The position numbers were made by a program, and so were the translations under genes. Below are positions 17,738 to 26,208 of a stretch of DNA of 64,000 nt, piece by piece; positions within the stretch are counted from its first letter, which is position 1, and every line of letters starts with the position of its first letter. The stretch is from an uncultured Aquimarina sp. (GTDB lineage Bacteria; Bacteroidota; Bacteroidia; Flavobacteriales; Flavobacteriaceae). A model generated the notes under the pieces. It was not told where the DNA came from. It made no database searches and worked only from the letters and a program-made list of their open reading frames with translations. The stretch covers positions 248,001-312,000 of the forward strand of contig CANMLL010000002.1 of NCBI GenBank assembly GCA_947498775.1. The letters are read 5' to 3'.

Positions 17738-18324
17738 TTGCATTACTAATTTATTGCCACCAAATAGTATCACTACTTGTCTAAGTAAAGGTACACGATA
17801 AGGTTCTAAAGCAGCTATTACGATTACTATAACTACATCATTTATAGACAATTTTGCAAACAAAATTTAGAACTATCAGATAGATTCTATGAGCAGTTAA
17901 TTATATTTTCTTAAAGAACTCATTTAGACTTTTTGGCTGAAGGCGAAAATATAGGCTTTTGTTTCCTAATGAAGACTTTTTTGAGTAGCATAGCAGCGCT
18001 ACGATAAGAAAAAAAGTCAAAATTAGAGGGACAAAATGATGTATTTGCAGTCCAGAACAAAAAGTCTAACTAAGTCCATAGTAGTTTATTTACAATAACT
18101 ATTATTTACACATCCTCTTAACCAAAATCACTATAATCTTTGCATTGGACTCGAAAATTTAAGAAAGTAAGATAAAATAACTCAACAAGTCCACAAATTA
18201 TTTACACTTTTACCGTAACATTTAAGAAAAATTTCAAACTTAATTGGCAGATATACTATATTTTAGAAGACCGAATAGCTAGAAAATAGTTTTATTTCTT
18301 GGCACTAACCAATAAACCAAATCC
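17738..18324. other. 587-nt intergenic region
   Basis: No ORF with convincing protein-like composition was found on either strand. The only recognisable content is the palindromic element at 17916-18077; the rest is AT-rich sequence that must hold the promoter of the hydrolase gene at 18325. Confidence 0.6.
17916..18077. repeat. Palindromic MITE-like element, 162 nt, copy B
   Basis: Ends GAACTCATTTAGACTTTTTG (17916-17935) and its imperfect reverse complement (18058-18077) pair at 17 of 20 positions. A central hairpin GTAGC...GCTAC (about 17984-18001) aligns with TACTTC...GAAGTA of copy A; flanking words CATAG, TACGA, AAGAAAA and AAAATT are shared. Its first 33 nt also match the element at 26939. 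Confidence 0.72.
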
Positions 18325-19293
18325 ATGAAATACCTAAGTATCCTTATTTTTGCTACCATTACCTTAGGTTGTACAGCTCAGAAATCCAAACTTCTGATCG
18401 AACAAACATTGATCTCTGATTTGTCTAAAGAACCTTTTTACTCAAAACTTGTAAAAGAAGGAACATCTACCTGGAAAAAAAAATACCAATACCTTGATAG
18501 TATTCAAATGTATGACATCACCTACCAAAGTAATGGGCTGAAAATAAAGGGATACATTGTAAAACCTAAATTTCCTGGAAATTATCCATGTATTATCTAT
18601 AACCGTGGAGGAAGCAGGGATTTTGGTAAATTAAATATAGCCAGAGTAGCTACTCTTTTGGGTAAAATTGCAAAAGAAGGGTATGTAGTTATAGCAAGTC
18701 AATATCGTGGTAATGGGGGTAGCGAAGGTAAAGAAGAATTTGGTGGGGCAGATATCAATGATGTTATTGTGCTTACCAATGTATTACAAGAAGTATCCAA
18801 TACCGACACTGGCAAAATAGGTATGTATGGTTGGAGCCGTGGGGGTATGATGACATACATTGCACTCACCAAAACCAATAAGATTAAAGCTGCAGTTGTA
18901 GGGGGCGCTCCTTCTGATAGCTTTGAAATGATAAAAGATCGCCCGGAAATGGGAACCAAAGTACTTGCCGAATTAATTCCAAACTATGAAACAGAAAAAG
19001 AACAAGAATTAATAAAAAGATCTGCAATACGCTGGGTGGATAAGTTCCCGAAAGATGTACCAATTTTGATACTTCACGGTAATGCTGACTGGAGAGTGAA
19101 ACCCCAACAAAGCCTTAACATGGCTTTGGCCTTCGAAGAGCAAAGAATTCCATATCGATTAATAATTTACGAAGGGGGTGACCATGGGATAAGTGAACAT
19201 AGAAACGAAGTAAACGCGCAAATTATATCGTGGTTTGATAAATATTTAAAAAAGAATATTCCAATTCCTAATATGGAATATCACGGAAGATAA
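18325..19293 (+). CDS. Prolyl-oligopeptidase-like (S9/DLH-type) alpha/beta hydrolase lipoprotein
   Basis: 322 residues. A lipobox at residues 13-16 (TLGC) predicts a lipid anchor in the envelope. The C-terminal two thirds is an alpha/beta hydrolase: oxyanion region YNRGGSRDFG, nucleophile S171 in GMYGWSRGG, acid D255 in ILHGNADWRV and H287 in EGGDHGIS. The arrangement matches S9-family peptidases reduced to the hydrolase domain, without the propeller, so it may be an esterase or a dipeptidase. Single gene, preceded by a palindromic element and followed immediately by a 104-nt repeat. Confidence 0.9.
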   Translation: MKYLSILIFATITLGCTAQKSKLLIEQTLISDLSKEPFYSKLVKEGTSTWKKKYQYLDSIQMYDITYQSNGLKIKGYIVKPKFPGNYPCIIYNRGGSRDFGKLNIARVATLLGKIAKEGYVVIASQYRGNGGSEGKEEFGGADINDVIVLTNVLQEVSNTDTGKIGMYGWSRGGMMTYIALTKTNKIKAAVVGGAPSDSFEMIKDRPEMGTKVLAELIPNYETEKEQELIKRSAIRWVDKFPKDVPILILHGNADWRVKPQQSLNMALAFEEQRIPYRLIIYEGGDHGISEHRNEVNAQIISWFDKYLKKNIPIPNMEYHGR

Positions 19294-19397
19294 AGTAAAG
19301 AACCTCGGGGCAAGCCCACGAGGCATTTGTAAGAAACTGATTTTTGATTTCGAGGCGAGCCTCGGAGCATTTAAATCTCGATTATCGAGTAAAAAAA
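19294..19397 (+). repeat. 104-nt dispersed repeat, copy 2
   Basis: Near-identical to 13436-13539. Three hairpins can be drawn: CCTCGGGGC with GCCCACGAGG, CGAGGC with GCCTCG, and CTCGA with TCGAG. It starts directly after the stop codon of the hydrolase gene and ends 7 nt before a short ORF. Multiple short GC-rich stems in AT-rich DNA suggest a REP-like element or a structured 3' end. Confidence 0.82.
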
Positions 19398-19404
19398 TCT
19401 ACAT

Positions 19405-19515
19405 ATGTATAACATCGTCAAATTGTTTTTAGCTCTGCTATTATTATTTAGTACAACATGGCAGACTAGTGCTCAAGAGATCAAAACTATGCATAGAGAT
19501 TCTCTGGCAATTTAA
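19405..19515 (+). CDS. 36-residue signal-peptide-like ORF
   Basis: Starts at the ATG 7 nt after the 104-nt repeat. Residues 1-23 look like a Sec signal peptide (LFLALLLLFSTTWQTSAQ), leaving only about 12 residues after cleavage. It may be the surviving 5' end of a gene for an exported protein, or a leader peptide for the esterase gene at 19557. No family recognised. Confidence 0.3.
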   Translation: MYNIVKLFLALLLLFSTTWQTSAQEIKTMHRDSLAI

Positions 19516-19556
19516 TGATGCATCAAAACATTAAACCAACCCATTCTTAAGAAATC

Positions 19557-20852
19557 ATGCTACCCAAAAACACACTATCGTCAATTATCTTATCGCTCGC
19601 TATCATACCGTGCTTACTTGCACAAACTTCTGGAGCAAAAGATGTAAATGTAAAGATCAAATCAATGCCTCTGGCATTTATACAACAACACACAATTGCT
19701 TCCAAATTCCTGGAACAAGAGGTTGTTGTTGATGTTTTTTTACCACAAACTTATAATAAAGACTGTGCACTGCACACATATCCAATTATTGTTTTGCTTG
19801 AAAATGAATTCTTTTATCAAATAACCGGAGTAGTTAAGCATCTTAGTTCAGTAAGCAGTATGCCCGAATCTATTATCATTAGTTTCCCTGACGGTTTTGA
19901 AAAGTTTTATGCGCCAAAAATTTATACAAATGAAAGTGATTTTTGGCCAAAAAGTTGGAAACAAATGCCGTTTGATGGTGCTCCTGATCTATTTGTTAAT
20001 TTTTTTAAAGAAGAACTGTTTACATATCTTGCGGCGCACTACCGTACCGCAGATTACAGGATGATAATTGGCACTTCACCAACCTCAGCATTTCCTTTAC
20101 ATGCCTTTTGTAAAGCTCCCAATTTATTTCAGGCTCACATTGCAATTGCAGCAGGAGATATATTAGGCATGGGATATAATCCAGAAGAAACATTTGTAGA
20201 TGCTATTGTAGAGAGTATAAATAACAATCCAGGTTATAAAGCACATCTTTATGTAACCTCTGCAGATGATGATACTGATTATGATAGTCATATAGGAAAA
20301 AATCTGCAGGATTTAGAGCGGCAAATGTCGGCCTTTACGTCAGAAAATCTAAAATTGAAAGCAGAAGTTTTTCCAAATGAAAGTCATTATGGTGTGGTTA
20401 TCCCGGCTTTTATCTCTGCTATGGAGACATTTTTTCCAAAAAACAAATGGAATCCCGATTTTAGAGATTTTGAAAAACAAGAAAACACCATGAATACTAT
20501 AGACAACTACTTTCTGGAGCTATCAACAGACTATGGATACAAGGTGCTACCAAAAGCCGAACGCTGGAATAGTGGTAACAGCTTGCAAGCATGCGCCAAT
20601 AGGTTGCTTCGCCAAAAACGTTTTAAGGAATCTATTGAAGTTTACAAACGTCTGGTCGAATATCGCCCAAAATCGGCACAAGCTCTAAACAAGCTGGCTT
20701 CTGCTCTTCAGTCTAACAATAACTTAGAAGAAGCTTTAACTACGCAGAAAAAGGCTTTAGAATTAGCAAAAAAATACGACAAAGAGCATTTGAAATATTA
20801 TACAGAACATATGGAGGAAATTGCCTCTAAAATTGTTGAATTAAAAGAATAA
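19557..20852 (+). CDS. Secreted esterase (Esterase D-like) with C-terminal TPRs
   Basis: 431 residues with signal peptide (cleavage near LLAQ). Residues about 30-300 follow the putative-esterase (EstD/IroE-like) alpha/beta fold: FLPQTYNKD, YPIIVLLENE, the nucleophile region MIIGTSPTSAFPLHAF and a late His in FPNESHYGVVIPAF. Residues about 345-425 contain two or three TPR units (KRFKESIEVYKRLVEYRPKS, ALNKLASALQSNNNLEEAL). This esterase plus TPR layout is common in Bacteroidota and is usually annotated simply as alpha/beta hydrolase. It acts outside the cytoplasm; substrate is unknown. The lipoprotein gene at 20866 follows after 13 nt and may be co-transcribed. Confidence 0.85.
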   Translation: MLPKNTLSSIILSLAIIPCLLAQTSGAKDVNVKIKSMPLAFIQQHTIASKFLEQEVVVDVFLPQTYNKDCALHTYPIIVLLENEFFYQITGVVKHLSSVSSMPESIIISFPDGFEKFYAPKIYTNESDFWPKSWKQMPFDGAPDLFVNFFKEELFTYLAAHYRTADYRMIIGTSPTSAFPLHAFCKAPNLFQAHIAIAAGDILGMGYNPEETFVDAIVESINNNPGYKAHLYVTSADDDTDYDSHIGKNLQDLERQMSAFTSENLKLKAEVFPNESHYGVVIPAFISAMETFFPKNKWNPDFRDFEKQENTMNTIDNYFLELSTDYGYKVLPKAERWNSGNSLQACANRLLRQKRFKESIEVYKRLVEYRPKSAQALNKLASALQSNNNLEEALTTQKKALELAKKYDKEHLKYYTEHMEEIASKIVELKE

Positions 20853-20865
20853 AATTTGTAAAAAG

Positions 20866-21375
20866 ATGGATAAGGTATTCTTTTGCATAATGCTTATTAT
20901 TCTTAGTATTTCTTGTAATAAAACAAAGCAAGAGGATTCTAATTGGTTGTTAGTTTACAAAAATGACAAGAAGGGAAATACTGTATCTGGAAATAAGCAG
21001 AATCTCATCAATGCAATTCGAAAAGGGGCTTCTATACGTATTGGCTGGGGTGCCAAAGGTAAAAATCATACTATAGAACACCTTAGCGACCCTATTTGGA
21101 TAGCAGTCCTTGATGAAAAAGAGGTGATTGCTCATCTGGATCCTCAGGTTTTGTCGGATATCGATTGGAAAAGTCTTACACCAAATTATGCCGACTCTAC
21201 CCTCATAAAAAAAGAATGGAGAGTCGTTTTGGACACCAAAGGAAACTTTGATGCTATTTGGTACGATCCGATTGGTCGAAAAATTACCGGACATAGACCA
21301 CAAAACCATACTATAACCTGGTTTATTAGAAATGTCGACATGCAAACCGTTGTAAAACCATTATTCGAGGAATAA
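20866..21375 (+). CDS. Hypothetical lipoprotein
   Basis: 169 residues beginning with a short signal and lipobox (LSISC, Cys17). The mature protein is mainly beta (for example IRKGASIRIGWGAKGKNHTI, WRVVLDTKGNFDAIWYDP) with many aromatic residues and a late ITWFIRNVDM segment. I do not recognise the family. The 13-nt gap after the esterase gene suggests an operon. Confidence 0.7.
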   Translation: MDKVFFCIMLIILSISCNKTKQEDSNWLLVYKNDKKGNTVSGNKQNLINAIRKGASIRIGWGAKGKNHTIEHLSDPIWIAVLDEKEVIAHLDPQVLSDIDWKSLTPNYADSTLIKKEWRVVLDTKGNFDAIWYDPIGRKITGHRPQNHTITWFIRNVDMQTVVKPLFEE

Positions 21376-21521
21376 TTGCTTCACCTCTTTTCTTCTTGTT
21401 TTTCAGCGTTTTATAAACTTATGATATTATTTTTTGATTTTTTTCATCCTCACCTTGTAACAATTCTGATACTTATGCATCAAAGGGAAAAATCAAAACA
21501 TAAAAATCATAACATAAGATC

Positions 21522-22361
21522 ATGAAAACATTAAAAATCACTCTTGTATTATTAGCAATCGTAAGTTTAGGATTTGGTCAAACACCTGCTATCCAATCAG
21601 AAGTTATTGGAAAAGGAACTCCTATACTGTTCTTACCTGGTTTTACCACCCCCGGATCTATATTTAAGGAAACCTTTGATAATTTAATTATCAAAAACGA
21701 AGCTCATTTAATTTCATATGCCGGTTTTAATGGAAACGAGCCTATCCCAATGCCTTGGTATGAAACTATAAAGAAAGAATTGATCGTTTACATTAAAGAG
21801 AAAAATCTTACCAATATTGTTATTATTGGTCATAGCATGGGAGGAAATCTGGCAACAGATCTTGCAGCCGAATTACCTGAAACTATAACTAAAATTGTAC
21901 TAATAGATGCCATTCCGTGTATGAGAGAATTAATGATGCCGGGGGTTCCTGCAAGTAATTTACAGTATGATAGTCATTATAATAAACAGATGCTGGCGAT
22001 GGAACAGACTCAGTTTAAGCAAACTGCTACTATGATGTCTCAAAACATGACGAATAGCAAAGAAAAAGTAGAAACGTTAATTAATTGGATTATGCAAGCC
22101 GATCGTGAAACCTACGTATACGGATATACAGATCTGTTAAAATTAGATTTAAGAACTGTTTTGGATAAAATTACAGCTAAGACTTTAATTTTAGGAGCAT
22201 CATTTCCTTCGGAAGAAATGGCAAAATCAAATTATGAAAAACAATATACTAACTTAGCAAATAAGACTATAAAAATGGCTTCAAATAGTAGACACTTTAT
22301 CATGTTTGATCAACCAGAATGGTATTATACACAAGTAAACGCTTTCCTTGCAAATGAGTAA
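21522..22361 (+). CDS. Secreted alpha/beta hydrolase
   Basis: 279 residues with signal peptide (cleavage near FGQ). Alpha/beta hydrolase fold 6-type: ILFLPGFTTPG as oxyanion loop, nucleophile S105 in VIIGHSMGGN, and a C-terminal His in SRHFIMFDQPEW. The mid-section (about 130-200) is a helical cap containing several Met. Substrate unknown. Its last 8 bases (ATGAGTAA) hold the start codon of the ECF sigma factor gene, so the enzyme and sigma factor are translationally coupled, which is unusual for a metabolic hydrolase. Confidence 0.9.
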   Translation: MKTLKITLVLLAIVSLGFGQTPAIQSEVIGKGTPILFLPGFTTPGSIFKETFDNLIIKNEAHLISYAGFNGNEPIPMPWYETIKKELIVYIKEKNLTNIVIIGHSMGGNLATDLAAELPETITKIVLIDAIPCMRELMMPGVPASNLQYDSHYNKQMLAMEQTQFKQTATMMSQNMTNSKEKVETLINWIMQADRETYVYGYTDLLKLDLRTVLDKITAKTLILGASFPSEEMAKSNYEKQYTNLANKTIKMASNSRHFIMFDQPEWYYTQVNAFLANE

Positions 22362-22848
22362 ACAAGACCAGCAACTTTTTGAAGACATTTATCAAAAGTG
22401 TTTTCCAATGGTACTACAAATGTGTCTGGGTTTTATGAAAGGAGATAAAGATTTGGCAAACGACCTGTCGCAAGAAGTATTTATCAATATCTGGAATGCC
22501 GTATACAGCTTCAAAGGACAATCAACCTATAAAACATGGGTATATAGAATTACGGTAAACACCTGTCTCCAATATATCCGAAAAGAAAAGAAAAAGAACA
22601 AACTATCCTTAGATAAGATAGAACAAACATTTGTAGACGAATCTCAAGAACCCAATACCGACCAAAACCAAGGCTTATATCGGGCTATAGGTAAACTGGA
22701 AGAACTTGATCGATTAATAATCATGATGGTATTAGAAGGACAGGATTATGACAATATCTCTAATGTACTAGGTATTAAACCTGGTAATGTAAGAGTTAAA
22801 ATTCACAGAATAAAAAAACGACTTAAAAAAATAGTAGAACATGAGTAA
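22354..22848 (+). CDS. ECF-type RNA polymerase sigma factor
   Basis: 164 residues from the ATG overlapping the preceding stop. Sigma region 2 is clear: DLANDLSQEVFINIWNAVYSF and TYKTWVYRITVNTCLQYIRK. Region 4 helix-turn-helix: LIIMMVLEGQDYDNISNVLG followed by GNVRVKIHRIKKRLKK. Normal length for the class. The downstream gene overlaps by 8 bp and encodes a membrane protein in the position of an anti-sigma factor. Targets unknown; the preceding hydrolase gene may be part of its regulon. Confidence 0.94.
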   Translation: MSKQDQQLFEDIYQKCFPMVLQMCLGFMKGDKDLANDLSQEVFINIWNAVYSFKGQSTYKTWVYRITVNTCLQYIRKEKKKNKLSLDKIEQTFVDESQEPNTDQNQGLYRAIGKLEELDRLIIMMVLEGQDYDNISNVLGIKPGNVRVKIHRIKKRLKKIVEHE

Positions 22849-23440
22849 TTTTGAAGATTTGCAACGCAAATGGCTACAGGGTAAAGAAGATATAGGCAAT
22901 ACTCCAAAAGTAATAAACGAAGTACTTTCTTTGGTAAAAGCAAAGAAAAAATCGACTGTAAGATTTCAATACGGGAACATCATGGTTTTGTTAATCACCC
23001 TTTTGGGAATCTCTGCTTTTTTCTACTATACAGCTCCGGTAAAAGAGGTTCTAAGTAGGATTGGTGTAGGATTAATGATTGGAGGATTATTGCTAAGAAT
23101 CGCTATTGAATTGATGAGTATTGTTAAATCAAAAAAGATGGTTGTTATAGAAAGTGTTCTGAAAGCTACAGAAAGAGCTATTACATATTACAATTTCAGA
23201 AAAAGAATTCATGGACCGATTACAATAACCATTATCACTTTGTACACTATTGGTTTCTTTATGATCACTCCCGAGTTTAGTTTGTATTTTACTACTTGGC
23301 AGATGGTTCTAATTGATGCTTCATATATCGTAGCGGCCGCTATTTTTATTCCGATAATTCATAGAAGTATTAAACAAGAAGTACATACACTTTTGGAGAT
23401 TATTGAACTCAGAAAAAAAATCGTTCATGAGAGTTTTTGA
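22841..23440 (+). CDS. Membrane protein, probable anti-sigma partner
   Basis: 199 residues. An N-terminal cytoplasmic region (1-45: NFEDLQRKWLQGKEDIGNTP) precedes four hydrophobic helices at about 47-64, 72-92, 125-143 and 150-171. No zinc-binding HxxxCxxC motif of classical anti-sigma factors is present. The gene overlaps the sigma factor by 8 bp (ATGAGTAA). In Bacteroidota, membrane proteins in this spot with a short acidic/basic N-terminus often hold the sigma factor at the membrane; that role is inferred from position. Confidence 0.75.
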   Translation: MSNFEDLQRKWLQGKEDIGNTPKVINEVLSLVKAKKKSTVRFQYGNIMVLLITLLGISAFFYYTAPVKEVLSRIGVGLMIGGLLLRIAIELMSIVKSKKMVVIESVLKATERAITYYNFRKRIHGPITITIITLYTIGFFMITPEFSLYFTTWQMVLIDASYIVAAAIFIPIIHRSIKQEVHTLLEIIELRKKIVHESF

Positions 23441-23561
23441 TTAATCCCTTTCTTATAGCAAAGACTTGTGACTTTATAAAGAGATTTATTACTGATAAAA
23501 ATCATAGATCACCTGTATAGCATTACTTATGTTTACATTGATAGTAAATTATAGATACAAG

Positions 23562-24248
23562 ATGAGACCATCAATGCTTTTATTAATACCGCTTACCATA
23601 GTATATAGTTGCAAACAACAACCAAAAAGATTAGAATCAGATATCAACAAATCTGATACTATAAAATCAATTGAAAAAATTGAAAACAACGATCAACAAT
23701 CACATTTAATTAAAGAACTGTCTTCATTTGCAGAAACAGAAATTGAGGAAAACAGTCAATATCAAAAGTTATTTTTGGTGAAAACTATAGATACAGAAGA
23801 AAATATAGCAACTATAAGCCTACAACAAGGGTTAAAACTATATAAAGAAATTACCACATCCAAAACCCCAAAAAGTATGCCTCTATTTGAAATTTCAGGA
23901 ACTAATAATGTAATTCTTCTTGTGATGTCAAAAGGTTATACAGATGTTATCTGGGCAAAAATTCTGATAGATAAGACTACTCTGGAAATCAAAAAGATCG
24001 AATTTGACCATAAAGCAGAATCTGAAGGTTACGGAGCAGAATTTACACTAGACAACTTTGAGAATAGATTTAGCAATACTAAGATATCGTTAACATCCAA
24101 TACCTTTGGTTTAAGGCAAAACAACAAATTACTTATAAAAGGAAATCAAAAGATTGATGGTATATCTGGTGCCACAGTTACCAGCCAATCCGCTGTAGCA
24201 ATGATCAATACAGGTTTACAACGTTATCAAAAGTATTTTTTGAATTAG
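23562..24248 (+). CDS. FMN-binding (NqrC/RnfG-type) lipoprotein
   Basis: 228 residues if started at MRPSMLLL, giving a compact lipoprotein signal (TIVYSC); an upstream ATG at 23529 would add 11 residues before the signal. The C-terminal half is an FMN-binding domain: an EGYGAEF segment and the flavinylation motif DGISGATVT, in which T205 would carry covalently bound FMN. In NqrC and RnfG this Thr is flavinylated by ApbE using FAD. Lone exported flavinylated proteins occur in extracytosolic electron transfer. No apbE, nqr or rnf genes are in the window. It is monocistronic. Confidence 0.8.
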   Translation: MRPSMLLLIPLTIVYSCKQQPKRLESDINKSDTIKSIEKIENNDQQSHLIKELSSFAETEIEENSQYQKLFLVKTIDTEENIATISLQQGLKLYKEITTSKTPKSMPLFEISGTNNVILLVMSKGYTDVIWAKILIDKTTLEIKKIEFDHKAESEGYGAEFTLDNFENRFSNTKISLTSNTFGLRQNNKLLIKGNQKIDGISGATVTSQSAVAMINTGLQRYQKYFLN

Positions 24249-24503
24249 TAAAAATTTCTTAAAACCGACTCTCCTCGGAGGCAAAGTCATAGCCGTATTC
24301 TGCCAGTTTCATTTTGACCTTACAGGACCAAAAATCGGAATTTTGTATTTTACCTCACCCAGAACTACCGAAAATGGCAGTTCTGACCTCTCCAAAGCAG
24401 AGGTAAATCGCAAACCCCAAGGCAGAGCCCGAGAATTATTAAGAGTAAATAATAGTTTAAGTTACTACATAAAGATTCATTGTTGTCCGATTAAAATAGT
24501 CAA

Positions 24504-24545
24504 AAAACCTTGAAGCTTTCTAAAATATAAAGATCTCAAGGTTTT
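24504..24545. terminator. Hairpin with A and U tracts
   Basis: A perfect 10-bp stem AAAACCTTGA / TCAAGGTTTT with a 22-nt loop, A-rich before and U-rich after. It could terminate in either direction, but lies about 260 nt from the nearest upstream gene. Confidence 0.4.
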
Positions 24546-24649
24546 AATCAATTGAAGGGCTTACTTTTTCACATTTTTAAAAAACATCCTATTTTTCAAC
24601 ATGATTTAACGTTGCATTGAAGTTATTGAAAACGCTTATAGGGCTTTTA

Positions 24650-24688
24650 ATCATCTCATTTCTGAATCAAGTTCAGGAATGGGATGAT
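24650..24688. repeat. REP-like hairpin
   Basis: 17-nt arms (24650-24666 and 24672-24688) pair with two G-U wobbles on one strand around the 5-nt loop TCAAG. The core TTCAGGAAT/ATTTCTGAA resembles the TCCTGAAACAAGTTCAGGA type of dispersed hairpin found in many bacteria. Confidence 0.5.
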
Positions 24689-24788
24689 CATACAGGAAAT
24701 CAACGCTATTTAAAACAAGAGCCATTACTGCATACTAATAAAAAAAAATATTACATTGACATGAAAATCATGTATTAAGTTTACTTTT

Positions 24789-25367
24789 ATGTCCGACAAA
24801 CCTGAACTTTATTTCAAAAACGATAAAGAATGGCGCACTTGGTTGCACGATAACCATTCCAATTCGTCGGGTATCTATTTAATCTTTTATAAAGTAGAAA
24901 GTAAAAAGCCAAGTATGCGATGGGAAGAGGCGGTAAAAGTAGCCCTTTGCTATGGATGGATTGATTCTACGGTTAAAAGATTGGACAACGAACGTCGTCG
25001 ACAGTATTTTTGTCCTCGTAAACCAAAAAGCGTTTGGAGCAAAGTCAACAAAAATTATATTATTGATCTTATCGAAAATGAACTAATGCATGAAAGTGGT
25101 TTGGCTAGCATTAAGATTGCAAAAGAAAATGGCTCATGGATCATTTTGGACAATGTAGAAAACGGGGTTATTCCTGATGATCTAAAAAAGGCTTTTGATC
25201 GTAATTCAAAAGCTTTTGAAAACTATCAAAATTTTGCTCAAGGATATCGAAAAAGTTACCTGTATTGGTTAAACCAAGCCAAACGCCAGGAAACTCGTGA
25301 TAAAAGAATAACAGAAATCATCAAACTTTGTAAGGCAAATCAAAAAACCAGAGGAAATTGGGGTTGA
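24789..25367 (+). CDS. YdeI/OmpD-associated family protein
   Basis: 192 residues, cytoplasmic. Signature segments: SGIYLIFYKVESKKPSMRWEEAVKVALCYGWIDS (27-60) and RKPKSVWSKVNK (about 77-88), followed by the C-terminal helical part FAQGYRKSYLYWLNQAKRQETRDKRI, all characteristic of the YdeI/OmpD-associated family (sometimes called bacteriocin-protection proteins). Molecular function is not established. Monocistronic, with long intergenic regions on both sides. Confidence 0.88.
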   Translation: MSDKPELYFKNDKEWRTWLHDNHSNSSGIYLIFYKVESKKPSMRWEEAVKVALCYGWIDSTVKRLDNERRRQYFCPRKPKSVWSKVNKNYIIDLIENELMHESGLASIKIAKENGSWIILDNVENGVIPDDLKKAFDRNSKAFENYQNFAQGYRKSYLYWLNQAKRQETRDKRITEIIKLCKANQKTRGNWG

Positions 25368-25525
25368 TATAGCGGTAACTTATTTTTAATTTTTGGATCG
25401 AGATAGTTTCATGTAACTTCTTCTCTTATTGATTAACACCACTTTAAGATGTTTTTCAGAGTAAATCATTATTTTCGGTTGTATATAACACATCGCTCGA
25501 AAATACATCATTACTTGAATATCTT

Positions 25526-25624
25526 ATGAGAAATTTTGTATCCCTTACACTTATAACAATAATATGGTTTTGTAGTTGTGCCGATTTTAAAGCATACAAA
25601 ATCGCTTCTAATCAAGTTAAATGA
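25526..25624 (+). CDS. 32-residue lipoprotein-like small ORF
   Basis: The frame encodes a signal segment ending in WFCSC and only about 14 residues beyond the lipidation cysteine. Its last bases overlap the ATGATG start of the PepSY-like gene, so translation would be coupled. It may be an entericidin-like small lipoprotein or a leader peptide. No homolog is recognised. Confidence 0.4.
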   Translation: MRNFVSLTLITIIWFCSCADFKAYKIASNQVK

Positions 25625-26205
25625 TGTTACGTTTTTTAAAAGTCAACATAGTATTATTTTGTATTGGTTTTTATGGGATAACTATAAATGCCCAAACCAA
25701 ATTTGAAAGAGAGTATCGAATAAAACCTCATGAAATACCTAAACCTGCGGGTAAATTTATAAACCAGGTTTTTGAAGGTCAAAAAATAAAATGGTATGCA
25801 GAAGAAAGTCAGGACGGAAAGACTTTTGAAGCTAAAACAACATACAAAAAAAACAAGTACAGTATCGAATTTGATACGCATGGTAATGTGATAGATGTAG
25901 AACAAAAAGTATCATTTCAATCTCTTGAAGATGGTTTAAAATCCAAAATAAGACTAACATTTAATACACTTTTTACAAAACATATCATTTTAAAAACTCA
26001 AATTCAATGGAAGGGAGATGCAAACACCCTTTTTCAGTTACTAAAAAACCAAAACGCCGTTGGATACACTCAATTATACGAAATCATTGTGAAAGCAAAG
26101 AAAGAGGATACTTATAAAATGTATGAAGTGCTTGTTGATTCTGATGGAAAAGCTATTAAGGTACTCGAAATAGTTCAACGCACTTCAGATAATTTAGAGT
26201 TTTAG
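25621..26205 (+). CDS. Secreted PepSY-like protein
   Basis: 194 residues with signal peptide (cleavage near INAQ). The mature part contains two PepSY-like units, each a helix packed on strands: KPAGKFINQVFEGQKIKWYAEESQDGKTFEAK with YSIEFDTHGNVIDVEQ, and a second unit ending KMYEVLVDSDGKAIKVLEI. This is the putative PepSY-like/beta-lactamase-inhibitor-like group that is common in Bacteroidota. Role not known; it is probably periplasmic. The next gene begins 3 nt after its stop and encodes an outer-membrane DUF2490 protein, so the two are likely functionally linked. Confidence 0.75.
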   Translation: MMLRFLKVNIVLFCIGFYGITINAQTKFEREYRIKPHEIPKPAGKFINQVFEGQKIKWYAEESQDGKTFEAKTTYKKNKYSIEFDTHGNVIDVEQKVSFQSLEDGLKSKIRLTFNTLFTKHIILKTQIQWKGDANTLFQLLKNQNAVGYTQLYEIIVKAKKEDTYKMYEVLVDSDGKAIKVLEIVQRTSDNLEF

Positions 26206-26208
26206 ATC

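Larger units (their letters stand above)
24249..24788. other. 540-nt intergenic region rich in hairpins
   Basis: No gene found. It contains CAGAACT...AGTTCTG (24360-24385), ACCTCT...AGAGGT (24386-24404) and the two hairpins listed separately. Words such as CTCCTCGGAGGCAA resemble the GC-rich stems of the 104-nt repeat. A short frame near 24615-24680 reads like a protein fragment but has no start and is interrupted. Confidence 0.5.

Noticed and set aside
24615..24680. Protein-like frame in the intergenic region after the FMN-binding gene
   Set aside because: No start codon, interrupted by a stop, and it overlaps a REP-like hairpin that can explain the sequence bias.
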